NCBI GenBank assembly: GCA_013398275.1
Contig: VZSE01002883.1
Span: 75,203-139,202, forward strand
From: Promerops cafer
Lineage: Eukaryota; Chordata; Aves; Passeriformes; Nectariniidae
DNA length: 64,000 nucleotides
Direction: 5' to 3'
Within the stretch, counting starts at the first letter, position 1; each line of letters opens with the position of its first letter. The translations under genes and the position numbers were made by a program. The notes under the pieces are model-generated. The model did not search any database, was not told where the DNA came from, and saw only the letters and a program-made list of their open reading frames with translations. Positions 1 to 9,577 of the stretch are shown piece by piece.

Positions 1-78
1 CCCACCTTGCTGCACCCTCCTGTCAAGGAGTTGTGGAGAGTGTGAGAAGGTCCCCCCTGAACCTCCTTTTCTCCAGGC
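1..78 (-). mobile_element. CR1 LINE fragment, cut by window edge
   Basis: This reads as the reverse complement of the end of the CR1 ORF2 coding region. The stretch matching 'ctccttttctccaggct' encodes, on the minus strand, the LFSLEKRRLRG-type motif found near the C-terminus of CR1 reverse transcriptase. The element starts before the window. It is an inactive fragment. Confidence 0.75.
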
Positions 79-677
79 TTCCTGGTTATCCAGGTTTTAG
101 CCATTCCCAAACAACCCCAGCTGTGGACTGGGGGTCATTCAGATTCACTCAGGGTTGGATTTCCAGCTGAATTATTCTTGTGCACAGAAGGTTTGGTTGC
201 TGCTGCAGTCCTGGGGCAGGGGAGGGTTTTTTGTGAGTGACAGGGACCAAGACAATCCCTCAGCCTGACCTCCTGCCCGCTGCTAATCACCTGCCAACGA
301 TTGTGCCTTGCTCTCACCTTTCAGCATTTCACATGTGGATTCTTTCCTCATGGTTGCATCACAGGAATGAAGCAAGAAAATTGGAAATGGCTCATCCTCC
401 TGTCAAGGTCGGTATTGTCTTCATTGATATATTTTCCAGTTTTTTAAGGGTTAAAATTACTTAGGGCACAAATCTTCTTTTCCTTCTCTTATGAGGTTTT
501 TCCAGATGATTCCAGGACACTTTCCCTGAAAAGCAGCCTAACTCCTTTCTGCTTGAGCTGCATCCAAACGAAAACTTTGTTCTTCCTTCTTTTGCAAGCC
601 CATTTTTCAAACATTTAGAATGCACGTTTACAGCCTCCTGCAGTCATCACTAAACCAAATTGTGTGTATTTTGCTCT
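79..677. other. Unique non-coding sequence
   Basis: I see no gene, repeat or convincing regulatory block here. Short open frames on both strands lack recognisable domains. Confidence 0.6.
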
Positions 678-835
678 TCATGGATCAGTCCTCAAGGAAC
701 AAATCATTTTTGTCACTCTTCTCTGAACTGCCTCCAGTTTGTCACTATCTTTGTAAAAGCAGCGTGCCCAGAGCTGAGCACACATTGTCAGCTCATGCTC
801 ACCATTCTCTTCCCCTCTGAATGAGCAAATTGATC
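678..835 (-). mobile_element. Old, diverged CR1/L3-like LINE fragment
   Basis: The minus strand can be read as '...DKLEAVQRRVTKMI...', which matches the conserved C-terminal reverse-transcriptase block of CR1/L3 elements (LExVQRRATKLI type). On the plus strand this is a stretch with CCTCCAGTTTGTCA and an upstream CTCTTCTCTGAACTG. Divergence is far higher than in the other CR1 copies here, so this is an ancient insertion. Confidence 0.6.
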
Positions 836-1485
836 TTTTTGTGAGTGCATGGAGATGACAAAGTGCATCAACAATCGGAAAAATTTTAAAATGGGTTTGC
901 AAAGCTGATTTGGATGTGGGGAGGTTGCTGGCCTTCGTGGCCTGTCCTTGTAGGAGCAGATAACGGCAGCTTACAAGAGCAACATCCTGCTTTGTGATGT
1001 GCCATTATCAGCTGCTATTTCCCAGGGGGTACTGATGGGATCATGATTATTATTTTTTTTGCTGGATGATGGAACATGAAAGAGTCTTGACCCTCTTCAT
1101 AGATTCAGTTTGTTGGGTGAATAATTCTTCTTGGCTCCAATTAATTTTGACACCGGAGTAAATCTGTCAACAGTGGAAACATCTGCAGGAGTCGTGATGG
1201 AGCCAGGTTTTCAAATGAAGGGGACACCTGCAAGAGGTCCCTGTTGCCTTCAGGATTCCTTTTCCTGTGTGGATCAGCCATGAAATGGGCTGTATGTCCT
1301 TAGTAATTTATGGAAATAGATCCATGATAGGGAGTCAAGAAAGTGGTGCATTTAATGTCTGCTTCTCACGTGGTGGAAATTGGGGTTTCCTTTCAGCTCT
1401 TTGCTCTTATTTGGGCACAATTCCTCTTCTCCTCTTCTCCGCTGACTTTCCATCTCATGGGCATTGTGGTACTGGTTAAAAGGGT
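836..1485. other. Unique non-coding sequence
   Basis: AT-rich unique sequence with a short T-run near 1050. Nothing recognisable. Confidence 0.55.
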
Positions 1486-1535
1486 GGACACTAATCCTGG
1501 AGGTCTTTCCAGCCCTAAGGATTCCATGATTCTAC
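1486..1535 (+). mobile_element. CR1 3' end fragment
   Basis: Only the last ~50 bp remain: a 'ggaggtctttccagccc' block followed by 'ggattccatgattctac', the typical CR1 3' terminus with its degenerate octamer tail. Confidence 0.6.
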
Positions 1536-1540
1536 AGTTG

Positions 1541-2403
1541 TGCTGAAAGCCTCCACCCACAATGAGGAGACCTTTCATGTATTTTGGGGACTTGAGGGCA
1601 CTGCCTTGATCCCACTGGTGCCAGTGAACACCTTGGCACTAGAACATGGGTTTGTGCTTCACTTTGACTCATCTGCAATCCCTAAAAGCAGGAAGTGGAG
1701 CTCTGCAATGACTTTCTTGGCTGGTCACACGCCAGGTGAAGGTGGGCTTGAGTATCTCAGCTGAGACTTCGTATTCACCATCGTGGAGGCATAGACCGAA
1801 AGTGGATCCACCCTAACCCCACCCTTAGGTCATACCAGAGTCTTTTACATCCCCCTGGCTTGTGTCAGCTTTGAAGACACCAGATTCCCTTTTGCTGGTG
1901 GCATTCAGACATGGGACCATCAGAACTCTGTTCTTTCCATGCCATCCCATAGATTTCTCTCCCTGAAACCAACTCAGCGTATGTGCCCTTGTGCAGACAT
2001 TGTGTTATGACAGGGTGTCCTTTGTGCACAGCCCCATCAATGGCAGCAATTTCAGAGCTCTAATCCCAGTAAGTTTTTATACTCAGCACTGGCTTGATAT
2101 TTCCTTTGGCCATCCTTGTAGAATTACTTTCCCCAAACTGTTGTCAACTTGGGTCATTTTGTGTTACTTGTTTGAACTTGTCAAATTTCATTTCAGACAT
2201 GGGTAGTACTTGACTCATATTTACTTCAAACTCCTCTTCCTGCAGTTCATTGCTTTCATTATTTATAGGTGTTCTTGAAAGCATATCTGCTAAGCTCCTT
2301 ACTGGGCCTGTATTTCACATTTAATGAGTACTTTTGCAATTTCATTACATTTTTTTTCTGAAGTCCAGGTGGCTCATTGTACAATGGATTTTTCTCTATG
2401 GCT
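1541..2403. other. Unique non-coding sequence
   Basis: No repeat or gene recognised. The part after 2090 is AT-rich. Confidence 0.55.
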
Positions 2404-2446
2404 CCTGGTGCTTTATGGTCTCTTTCAACCTTGATTGAATTCTTCC
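2404..2446 (+). mobile_element. Possible degraded CR1 3' end
   Basis: A 'tttatggtctctttcaaccttgat' like segment resembles a CR1 3' terminus (usual form: aggtctcttccaaccttgatgattct). It is short and diverged, so it could be chance. Confidence 0.35.
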
Positions 2447-2714
2447 CATAAACATATTCATGAAAATACTCGTGACCTAAAACAATTGCCAGGATTCCAA
2501 GTGCAAGCTGAGCTTTTGGTGGGTTTTAGCCCACGGCTCAGATTGCCATCCTGCCAGAGGGCCAGAGCCAAAGTGACCTTGCATCACTTTGGGCCTTACA
2601 CTCCCAGGTCACCTCAGAATGTTCCAGTGTTGTTGTGTCTGTGACAGCTCTGCTTTACACCAAACCTTTCTCTATTTGCAGTTTTCTGGGAGTTGTTCTG
2701 CACTATCTGTGAGA

Positions 2715-3215
2715 TCCAAGTGGCCTGTGGGAAGGCATCTGGAGGTGCTGGTGACAGCAGCTGGACACGAGCCCAGGTGTGCCCAGGTGGGCAAGAGGCC
2801 AGTGGCCCCTGGGCTGTGCCAGCCATGGTGGGTCCAGCAGGCCCAGGACAGTGACTGTCCCTCTGTGCTGGGACCTGTGAGGCACCTCCAGCCCTGGGGA
2901 CAGTTCTGGCCCTCACAGCAAGAGAGACATCGAGGGGCTGGAGCGTGTCCAGGGAAGGGAATGGGGCTGGGAAAGGGGCTGGAGCACCAGGAGCAGCTGA
3001 GGGAGCTGGGAAAGGGGCTCAGCCTGGAGAAAAGGAGGCTCAGGGGGAACCTGGCTCTGCACAACTCCCTGACAGGAGGGGACAGCCAGGGGGGATCAGG
3101 CTCTGCTCGCAGGGGACAGGGACAGGACAAGGGGAAACGGCCTCAAGATGTGCCAATAGAGGTTCAGGTTTAACATCAGGAGGAATTTCTTCCTGGAAAG
3201 GGTTGCAGCAAATCT
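2715..3215 (+). mobile_element. CR1 LINE, 5'-truncated, includes RT C-terminus
   Basis: About 500 bp of a CR1 copy. The coding part is still readable on the plus strand: it gives ELGKGLSLEKRRLRGNL followed by HNSLTGG, the hallmark end of CR1 ORF2. Upstream, the segment around 2755-2900 matches the preceding RT region (gcccaggtggccaag / ggccagcaggaccagg type). The copy stops at 'aggaatttcttcctggaaaggg', so the normal 3' end is missing. The open frame across it is broken by indels and is not a functional gene. Confidence 0.85.
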
Positions 3216-3240
3216 TGCACAACGAGTCTTGGTCAGGGAT

Positions 3241-3280
3241 TGTCATTGCAATATTACATGCGTCTGTCATTGCAATATTA
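3241..3280. repeat. Two direct copies of TGTCATTGCAATATTA
   Basis: The 16-mer occurs at 3241-3256 and again at 3265-3280 (24-bp period), immediately after the truncated CR1. Each copy contains ATTGCAAT, a C/EBP-like dyad. It may simply be a local duplication. Confidence 0.8.
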
Positions 3281-3852
3281 CTAGCAGGAAAAACAGTGCC
3301 TGTGCTCTCATGCATCCCCAAAAAACTTCCTGGCCAGAGGTTACATAGTCCCACCTGCCCTCACTTGGCTAACTGCAAAGCTCTGCTAAAGAACATAAAC
3401 ATGTCTGTGTTCTCAGTGCTCGTGGTTATCCTAAACATAAGGTTTAGGACATGCTGCTGCTTCAGTCTCATGGTAATCCTCTGAGATCTGGGCACGATAT
3501 GTTAGCTCTGAGATTACCCTACAGAGATGTTTGCTTGCATCTCCTAAAAGAATTACTGAGCAGAAGTAGGAATCTTTTCCATCAGCCTTACCCAGCTTCC
3601 TAATGCAAAAATCCTCTGGAGTTTGGAAGTCTAGACTTGCACACATCAGACACGCCTGCAGGCTTCCTTCAGATGTTTCGTTGTGGTTTTTTTTTTATTT
3701 GTTCAAATCCTTATTTTGCTTGTTTTAATGAAAGTGACTATTTTCTGTCGGATACGTTGATTGGTTTCTGTATGCACTCAGTGTGTCCTGTTTTGTCACC
3801 CACTCAGGTTCAGCTGTTTTGCCTTTTGGTTTCTGTGTGACTTCATGGGATT
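3281..3852. other. Unique non-coding sequence
   Basis: No gene or repeat recognised between the two CR1 copies. Confidence 0.55.
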
Positions 3853-4210
3853 GATTTGGAGAAAAGGAGGCTCAGGGGGGACCTTCTGGCTCTGCACAAC
3901 TCCCTGACAGGAGGGTGCAGCAAGGTGGGGGTCAGGCTCTCTGCTCTCAGGGAATAGGGACAGGATGAGAGGAAATGGCCTCAGGCTGTGCCAGGGGATC
4001 TTCAGGCTGGACGTCAGGAAGAATTCCTTCCTGGAAAGGGTGGCCAGGCATTGGAAGGGGCTGCCAGGGGGGTGGTGGAGTCCTCATCCCTGCAGGTGTC
4101 CAAGGAATGCCTGGACGTGGCACTCAGAGCTCTGGGCTGGTGACGAGGTGGGGATCGGTCACAGGTTGGATCTGATGACCTTGGAGGGCTTTTCCAAACT
4201 GTGATCCTGT
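3853..4210 (+). mobile_element. CR1 LINE, 3' portion with intact terminus
   Basis: Starts in the RT C-terminal block ('ggagaaaaggaggctcagg') and runs through the 3' UTR to '...ttggagggcttttccaaactgtgatcc'. It overlaps in content with the copy at 2715-3215, so the two are independent insertions, of the same subfamily as the copy at 18.5 kb. Confidence 0.88.
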
Positions 4211-5186
4211 GCCATGGTGCATAATTCTTATGGAACTGCAGCTGTAGTTGTCAGTGTTATGGCTGATGGCATGACTTGGGTCCCTCTTTGTCACCAAATG
4301 CATTGGGACCCACTGCTACAGAGCTGGATATTTGTCAGCCTTCCTTGGTTGCTCCACTGTGCTGGTCTCTGTGTGTCCATCAATCCATTTCTGCTCAAAT
4401 CAGTCCCAGCCTGTAGCATTTCTGTTGGTCTGTGGAGCCCCGTGGTTCAGGCTCCCAGCAAAATGCACAGGGCTCCAGAAAGGCTGGTTTTGTGCCTGAT
4501 TTAATTCTGTGGTGAGGACATGTTCCAAAGGGAGGATCTCTGGAAGTCACGCATGCCGGAGCTGTAGCGGTGACACAGTGGCTCCTGCACAACCTCCACC
4601 TTGAACTTCCATGGCTGCTCCTGAGGGTGGACAGGAGAAGGGAAGGGTCTGCAGGGCTGGAGCAGCTGGATCTGTGATTTGACCTTGGAGAGGGCAGGAG
4701 GAATTAGCCTGAAGGGCTGGGAGTTCGCCTGAGGTCTCAGAGCAGAATGGAACCTGGGCTGACACAAGGTCACACCTGGAACCTCTGGAGCTGGATAAAT
4801 TCTCCCACTTTTGGGCAGCTCTTCACACCACATGGATTTGTTTGTTCCGTTGCTTCTCTTCCCTATGACCACATATGTGAGAAAGACTTTTCCAGGTCTC
4901 CCTCCCTCAAAGTCTGTGTCACCCTCCCGTGCCAGCCTCTCCCAAGGAGAAAAGCAGAGCTGCCAAAACAAAGGTAAACCAGTTTGATGAAGATTTCTCC
5001 AGCAGGCAGCCTCCTCCCCCAAAATCAGGATGCACCAAATAATGGAGCAAACAAGTACTTTAAAAAGTCCCTATGTGTATCCTGAGCATTTAAAATGGCT
5101 GGGAAATTCTTGCTTTTTGGGAGTGACCAGTTCATTGCTTTGCTAAGTATCTTTCTAAGCCACCTCTTGTCAGAAGAAGAGAATAA
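4211..5186. other. Unique non-coding sequence
   Basis: No supported gene. Minus-strand frames of up to 173 codons in 4501-5022 lack any recognisable domain. Confidence 0.55.
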
Positions 5187-5219
5187 ATGAAAAGAGAGAA
5201 AGAGAGAGAGAGAGAAAAA
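5187..5219. repeat. GA-rich microsatellite
   Basis: Interrupted (GA)n, followed by further GA-rich sequence on the far side of the assembly gap. Confidence 0.85.
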
Positions 5220-5394
5220 GACCTTTGCATAGCTTGAGCCTTTGTGCCGTGCATTCAGACTGATTTGTACCCTTTGTAGTCTTAATTATTTGTGAGAGCA
5301 GGATAACAGGAGTACCAAGCTCACCCATTATTTCCTGCATAAAAAAAGGCACACAGAAGCCGCTGATCGGTTTTGAATTAGCAAACATGATACT

Positions 5395-5430
5395 AAAAAA
5401 AAAAAAAATCCGCGGGGGGGGGGGGGGGGG
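5395..5430. repeat. Poly-A run then 17-base poly-G run at gap edge
   Basis: A14 (5395-5408), a short TCCGC linker, then G17 (5414-5430) directly abutting the Ns. The G-run could be real G-quadruplex-prone DNA or a read-end artefact. Confidence 0.9.
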
Positions 5431-5467
5431 NNNNNNNNNNNNNNNNNNNNNNNNNNNNNNNNNNNNN
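5431..5467. other. Assembly gap (37 Ns)
   Basis: Run of N. Flanked by poly-G on the left and (GA)n on the right. Confidence 0.99.
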
Positions 5468-5484
5468 GAGGAGAGAGAGAGTGC
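5468..5484. repeat. Short GA repeat at right edge of gap
   Basis: GAGGAGAGAGAGAG follows the Ns directly, suggesting that the gap lies inside a simple-repeat tract. Confidence 0.8.
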
Positions 5485-5494
5485 ATAAAAAAAA

Positions 5495-5640
5495 TTCATT
5501 AATATCATCAGGGATTAGGAGGCTGATTAAAGTGTAGCTGTTAGCGTATGCAAATGAGCGATAGGCATTTATCAGAGCCTGTGCAAGCTGTCTCAGAGCT
5601 GTAAAGCCCACGTATGTTTTTCAGCTGATTAAAACAGTTT
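5495..5640. promoter_or_regulatory. Candidate conserved non-coding element with POU octamer
   Basis: AT-rich unique block with dense homeodomain-type sites. It contains a perfect octamer ATGCAAAT (5548-5555), several ATTAA/GATTA sites and a TTATCA GATA-type site. The lack of repeats and the motif density resemble vertebrate developmental enhancers. This is an inference from composition; no conservation data were available. Confidence 0.35.
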
Positions 5641-5663
5641 TAAGTTCTGGAGGATTTTTTTTC

Positions 5664-5709
5664 TTTTTTTTTTTTTTTTTTTTTTGAGAGAATAAAAAAA
5701 AAAATTAAA
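5664..5709. repeat. Poly-T (T22) followed by A-rich run
   Basis: T22 at 5664-5685, a GAGAGAA linker, then an A11 run. The two could fold back on each other. Confidence 0.9.
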
Positions 5710-5782
5710 AAGCCACCATCATCTATCCTTTTCCTTTTGGCTAAATTCCTCTAAGTGCACTCCAACCATTTCCACTTGAATG

Positions 5783-5807
5783 CACTCACTCTCTCTCTCT
5801 TTCTCTT
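5783..5807. repeat. CT microsatellite
   Basis: Interrupted (CT)n of about 25 bp. Confidence 0.85.
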
Positions 5808-6118
5808 TCGGGTAATGAGAGTTTGGGAAGGAAATGAATGCAAACGAAGCACGAGGCTTGCAACAGCCTCCTTGGCTTCCAAGGAACTTCCAGAATGAGG
5901 CCATCGGAGGCTGTGCCCCGGGAACACCTCTGGAACATGGACATGGTGCAGCCTGGCCAGGCTTGGGCCCTGGGGGGAAGAAACGGGCTGGTGGCTTTTC
6001 CTCCTCAGCTTCATCGTGCTTGGGGGTCACTTTTGGAGCCCTGCCTCACTGTGGGATGGAACTGGGGTCTCCATCCAAGCCTCTCGCAAGCCCTGCTCCC
6101 TGTTACAAAGGATTTGTT

Positions 6119-6238
6119 ATTTCCACCCAGGCAATGTTTCTTCCTTGTTTTGGATGGGTTGGTAATGAATGGAATAGCAATGGATAACCAGGAGTCTGCA
6201 GGGGGGATATGGGATGGGATGCAAGTGACCTGCCGGAG
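6119..6238 (+). repeat. Unidentified repeat, copy A of an inverted pair
   Basis: This ~120-bp stretch is closely similar to the reverse complement of 7350-7480. Shared landmarks in order are TTTCCACCCAG, TTGGA-GGG-TGGTAATGAATGG, AATAGCA, TCTGCAGGGGGG, ATGGGATGGGATGCA and GACCTGCC. Weaker similarity extends to about 6060. I do not recognise the family; it is not CR1. Confidence 0.75.
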
Positions 6239-7349
6239 CACAAACCCTGTTCCAAACCCCACTACAAAGCTTGGAGGAGGGACATGTAAACCACAGCAGA
6301 GGAGCAATGTCAGGGAGAGCTGCAGCTATTCCATGCAGACATCTCCAGATTTCTTTTTCGGCACCCCACACCCCACTGGGTCTGCTTGGCCTGGCCAAGG
6401 TTTGTTGAAAAAAAATGGGCTTGGCTTTATTCTGGAGTCCCCAGGTGAAAACCCCAGAGGGGAATTTTTCAGAAAACAGGGATGCTTTCTAGAATGGTTG
6501 TTTGACACAGACACCCAAATCTGTGCTTTCCACTGGTTCAGTCCATCTGCATCTCCAGCACTTCCAAGGAGAAGCCATAGTAAAATACATGGAAATGTCC
6601 CTCTGTTATCACTAATATTAGGATTTTATGCACCCATTCATCAACACTACATTAAATTTCCCTTCCTTGGGGTATTGTCCATAATCAAAGCATTCTTTTT
6701 TTTTTTTTTGTTATTTATCAGAGATAGTTTAAAGGCTCTGAGCTCTTGTTAGTCCTCTACATGTGGCTTAGCTGGGAAAGGAATTTCACAGCCTTGAAAA
6801 TCAACAACAGTGGTTTTGGCAGACTGAAGTGAGGTGACTGGCTGAGGAGAGTGAACTAAAGGAAATTCTGGAATTGTTCTAGATCAGGGAAAATCATGGA
6901 GCAAGTGGATAAGGTTGGTTTTGTGTGGTTTATCATGTGAACCCAAAATTTATCACGTGGCTCTTGAGTTTATCCCATATGTGGAGTAAGCATTATGGTA
7001 AGCATTCCTTGGAAGAGCACTCTCAGCTATGAGCCTGCCAGGTTTTCCATTATAAACCAACAATGGTATTTAAAGTGTTTATAACTTCACTGTAAAATTT
7101 TGCTCTGTTGAAACTTGGCAAACGAGGGCCCTGCCCAACAGCAATGTTTTTTTTTTTGTTGCTGTTACGTATTTGGAAGTAAATCAGCTTGGCCGTTTAT
7201 GTTTTAAAAGATTATTTCTTTTGAGCCCCAGTCTCTCATTTCTCAGGCTGGCAAAGGCTCCCGGCGCTGCAGGGAAAATGCACCCAGCGTAGAGGACGGG
7301 CTTTGTGCCTGTCACTGAACAGCGACCCCTTCCAATAATTGGGGAAACA
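6239..7349. other. Spacer between inverted repeat copies
   Basis: Unique sequence with T14 at 6696-6709 and a shorter T-run near 7147. A plus-strand open frame of 304 codons (5838-6752) begins outside this spacer and ends in a poly-T-encoded Phe run. It has no family resemblance and overlaps repeat copy A, so I do not call it a gene. Confidence 0.5.
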
Positions 7350-7480
7350 CTCTGGCAGGTCCTGGACTGCATCCCATCCCATTTCCCCCCTGCAGAAGCG
7401 TGGATATTCACTGCTATTTCACACCATTCATTACCAGCCCTTCCAAGGCCGGGGAGAAATATTGTGTCTGGGTGGAAAAT
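7350..7480 (-). repeat. Unidentified repeat, copy B of an inverted pair
   Basis: Reverse-complement partner of 6119-6238, with several small indels. Weaker similarity continues to about 7530. Both copies could be remnants of one interspersed repeat family or the arms of a larger inverted duplication. Confidence 0.75.
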
Positions 7481-7674
7481 CGAAGAACAGTGCAACGGGG
7501 CCAGGTCTGGAAACAGCCTGAGAGTGACTCGGGAAACCACAGCGCTGGGGACACAGCTGGGCTCGGGACAACTGGTGGAGCATCAGCGATGGTGGGTCCT
7601 TGTGGCAGCAGCTGGAGGGAACATGGCAGAGCCCAGCAGCTGGGACATGGGGCTGTCTGTGTGGCAGGATGGGC

Positions 7675-8172
7675 ACAGCTGCATCCAGCCCTGGGATCCT
7701 CAGCATGGGAAGGGCATCAACCTGCTGGAGGGAATCCAGAGCACACCATGGAGGTGCTCCAAGGGCTGGAGCCCCTCTGCCCTGGAGCCAGGCTGGGAGA
7801 GCTGGGAGTGTTCAGCTGGGGAAGAGAAGGCTCCAGAGAGACCTCAGAGCCCCTTGCAGAGCCCAAAGGGGCTCCAGGAGAGCTGGAGAGGAACTTTGGA
7901 CAAGATACGGATTGAGACAACAAGGGTGAATGGCTTTAGCTTGAAAGAGAGTAGGTTTAAATGGGATATTGGGAAGGAATTTTTCCTTGAGGGTGGTGAG
8001 GCCCTGGCACAGGTTGCCCAGAGCAGCTGTGGCTGCCCCATCCCTGGAAGTGTTCCAGGCCAGGTTGGACAGGGCTTGGAGCACCCTGGGACAATGGAAG
8101 GTGTCCCTGCCATGGCAGGGGGTGGAATCTGGTTGGATTTTTGCGGTCCCTTCCAATCCAGGCCATTCTATT
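7675..8172 (+). mobile_element. CR1 LINE, 5'-truncated, ~500 bp with 3' end
   Basis: Begins in the RT-coding part ('ctgcatccagccctggg' region), passes the RT C-terminus and ends with the 3' UTR: 'ggtgaggccctggcacagg', 'tggctgccccatccctgg', 'aggtgtccctgcc', then 'tcccttccaatccaggccattct'. It belongs to the most frequent lineage in this window. The 308-codon frame crossing it (7305-8231) is read-through, not a gene. Confidence 0.9.
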
Positions 8173-9460
8173 TGGTCTTTGCTTCATTTGCTGCTCCTTT
8201 TCCAGTGACAAAAAGGAGCAACAAACTATGACTTGTTTAAACAAGTAATTGGTGCCCAAGCTGGCATTTCTATGGCCAAGTGTGGGCTTCTACCTTGGAG
8301 GGATGATGGAGAGAAGTTCTTGATGCTGGAGAGAAGTTCTTGTTGTGCCACATCCAAAATTCAACAAGGAAACGAAAAAGGCTTAGAGATGATACAAAGA
8401 CTTCCAAGTGTGGCTGGAGTGACAATATTGTCTGTTTTTTTCCCAGGAAAGAATGACTAGAAAATTAAATGACTGCAATAAACAGTATAAAGGAGGTCAA
8501 GCAGGCAGTCAAATTTATTTTTTAGACAATTACAACAGTGTCTCATTCAAAGGGACACTGAATAAACTTGAAAGGGAACAGAACTGAATCTGATAAAAAG
8601 ACACTTTTGTGAGCAATTCATCCATAGCCTCGGGCATTCACTGCCCCAAGATATTGCTGCAGCCAAGTTCTCCTGTTATACTACCCAGGAAAAAAAGCTA
8701 TTAGAAAATACAGGAACCACCATGTTCCAGGACTTAGAGGAGGTTGTTCCACAGCAGCCCATCCTGGGATTTTCTGCATCTCCTCCTGGCATCGGTGGGG
8801 GTTCAGTGACACTGGTCTTGGACACTGGTGTTGTTCTGAGCAGGTCCAGCTGTTCGTATCCCCCAACATCTGGAGATTCCCACATTGCACCTGCCCCCCC
8901 CGAGAGACGGCACCGTGCGCTGCTCTGGTGGGGCTGGCAGGAGAAGAAGGTTTTGTATAAATGAGAAAATTGGGAATGTTGATTTCCCCTGAGGATGGAT
9001 GCACGTTTCAGGACAGAGTGCTCCACGTGGCTGCTCCCACACTGGGAAAGGAGGAGCGTTGGGAGGTGACCTGTGAGGCAGAGCTGGAGATGGGAAGATG
9101 CGTGTTTCTTCCCTCCTGTGGGAAGCTGTGGATAGACAGGACACACCTCTCCAAATGGGTGCCACAGCCAGAGAACTTGGGTTCTTTTAGCTTTTCTTTC
9201 CAATTAAAGCAGGTGAAGGCTCAGCTCAGTGACAAGGAATGGAGAATCCCACACAGGGGCTCATGGAATGCCCTGCTCTGTGTAGCCAACTCAAATCCAT
9301 GAGGAATGGTCTCCAGGCTGAAGTGGAGGAATTTCTGCATTGGAAATGAGCTGCAAAGAGGATGAACACACCAGCTGAAACCAGCTTGCTGTTCCCAACC
9401 CAGGCATCCCAAGTGCTGAGTGAGGCAGGGAAAATGCCATGGAAATAGGGTGTCACCAGG
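8173..9460. other. Unique non-coding sequence with small tandem duplication
   Basis: A 15-mer GGAGAGAAGTTCTTG is tandemly duplicated within 8303-8343. Nothing else recognised; minus-strand frames of up to 175 codons have no recognisable domain. Confidence 0.55.
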
Positions 9461-9577
9461 GCCATGGGATCATTTAGTTTGGAAAAGGCCCCTGAGGCCA
9501 CCGAGTCCTTCCAGTATTGCCAAGGCCCCTGCTAATTGTGTCCCTAAATGCCATCATCTAGGGGTTTTTGAATCCCG
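9461..9577 (-). mobile_element. CR1 3' end fragment
   Basis: Reverse-oriented CR1 3' terminus: 'gggatcatttagtttggaaa' followed by a 'gtccctaaatgccatcatct' like block, the arrangement of the 'atcatttaggttggaaaag' CR1 lineage. Diverged. Confidence 0.65.

Noticed and set aside
2589..3173. 194-codon frame with a clear RT C-terminal motif
   Set aside because: The motif is real but belongs to a truncated CR1 LINE, not to a host gene or an intact retrotransposon ORF.
5838..6752. 304-codon open frame on the plus strand
   Set aside because: No recognisable domain. It ends in a poly-T-encoded Phe run and includes copy A of the unidentified repeat. Composition is like the surrounding non-coding DNA.
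7305..8231. 308-codon open frame on the plus strand
   Set aside because: It crosses copy B of the unidentified repeat and most of a CR1 insertion, so it is chance read-through.
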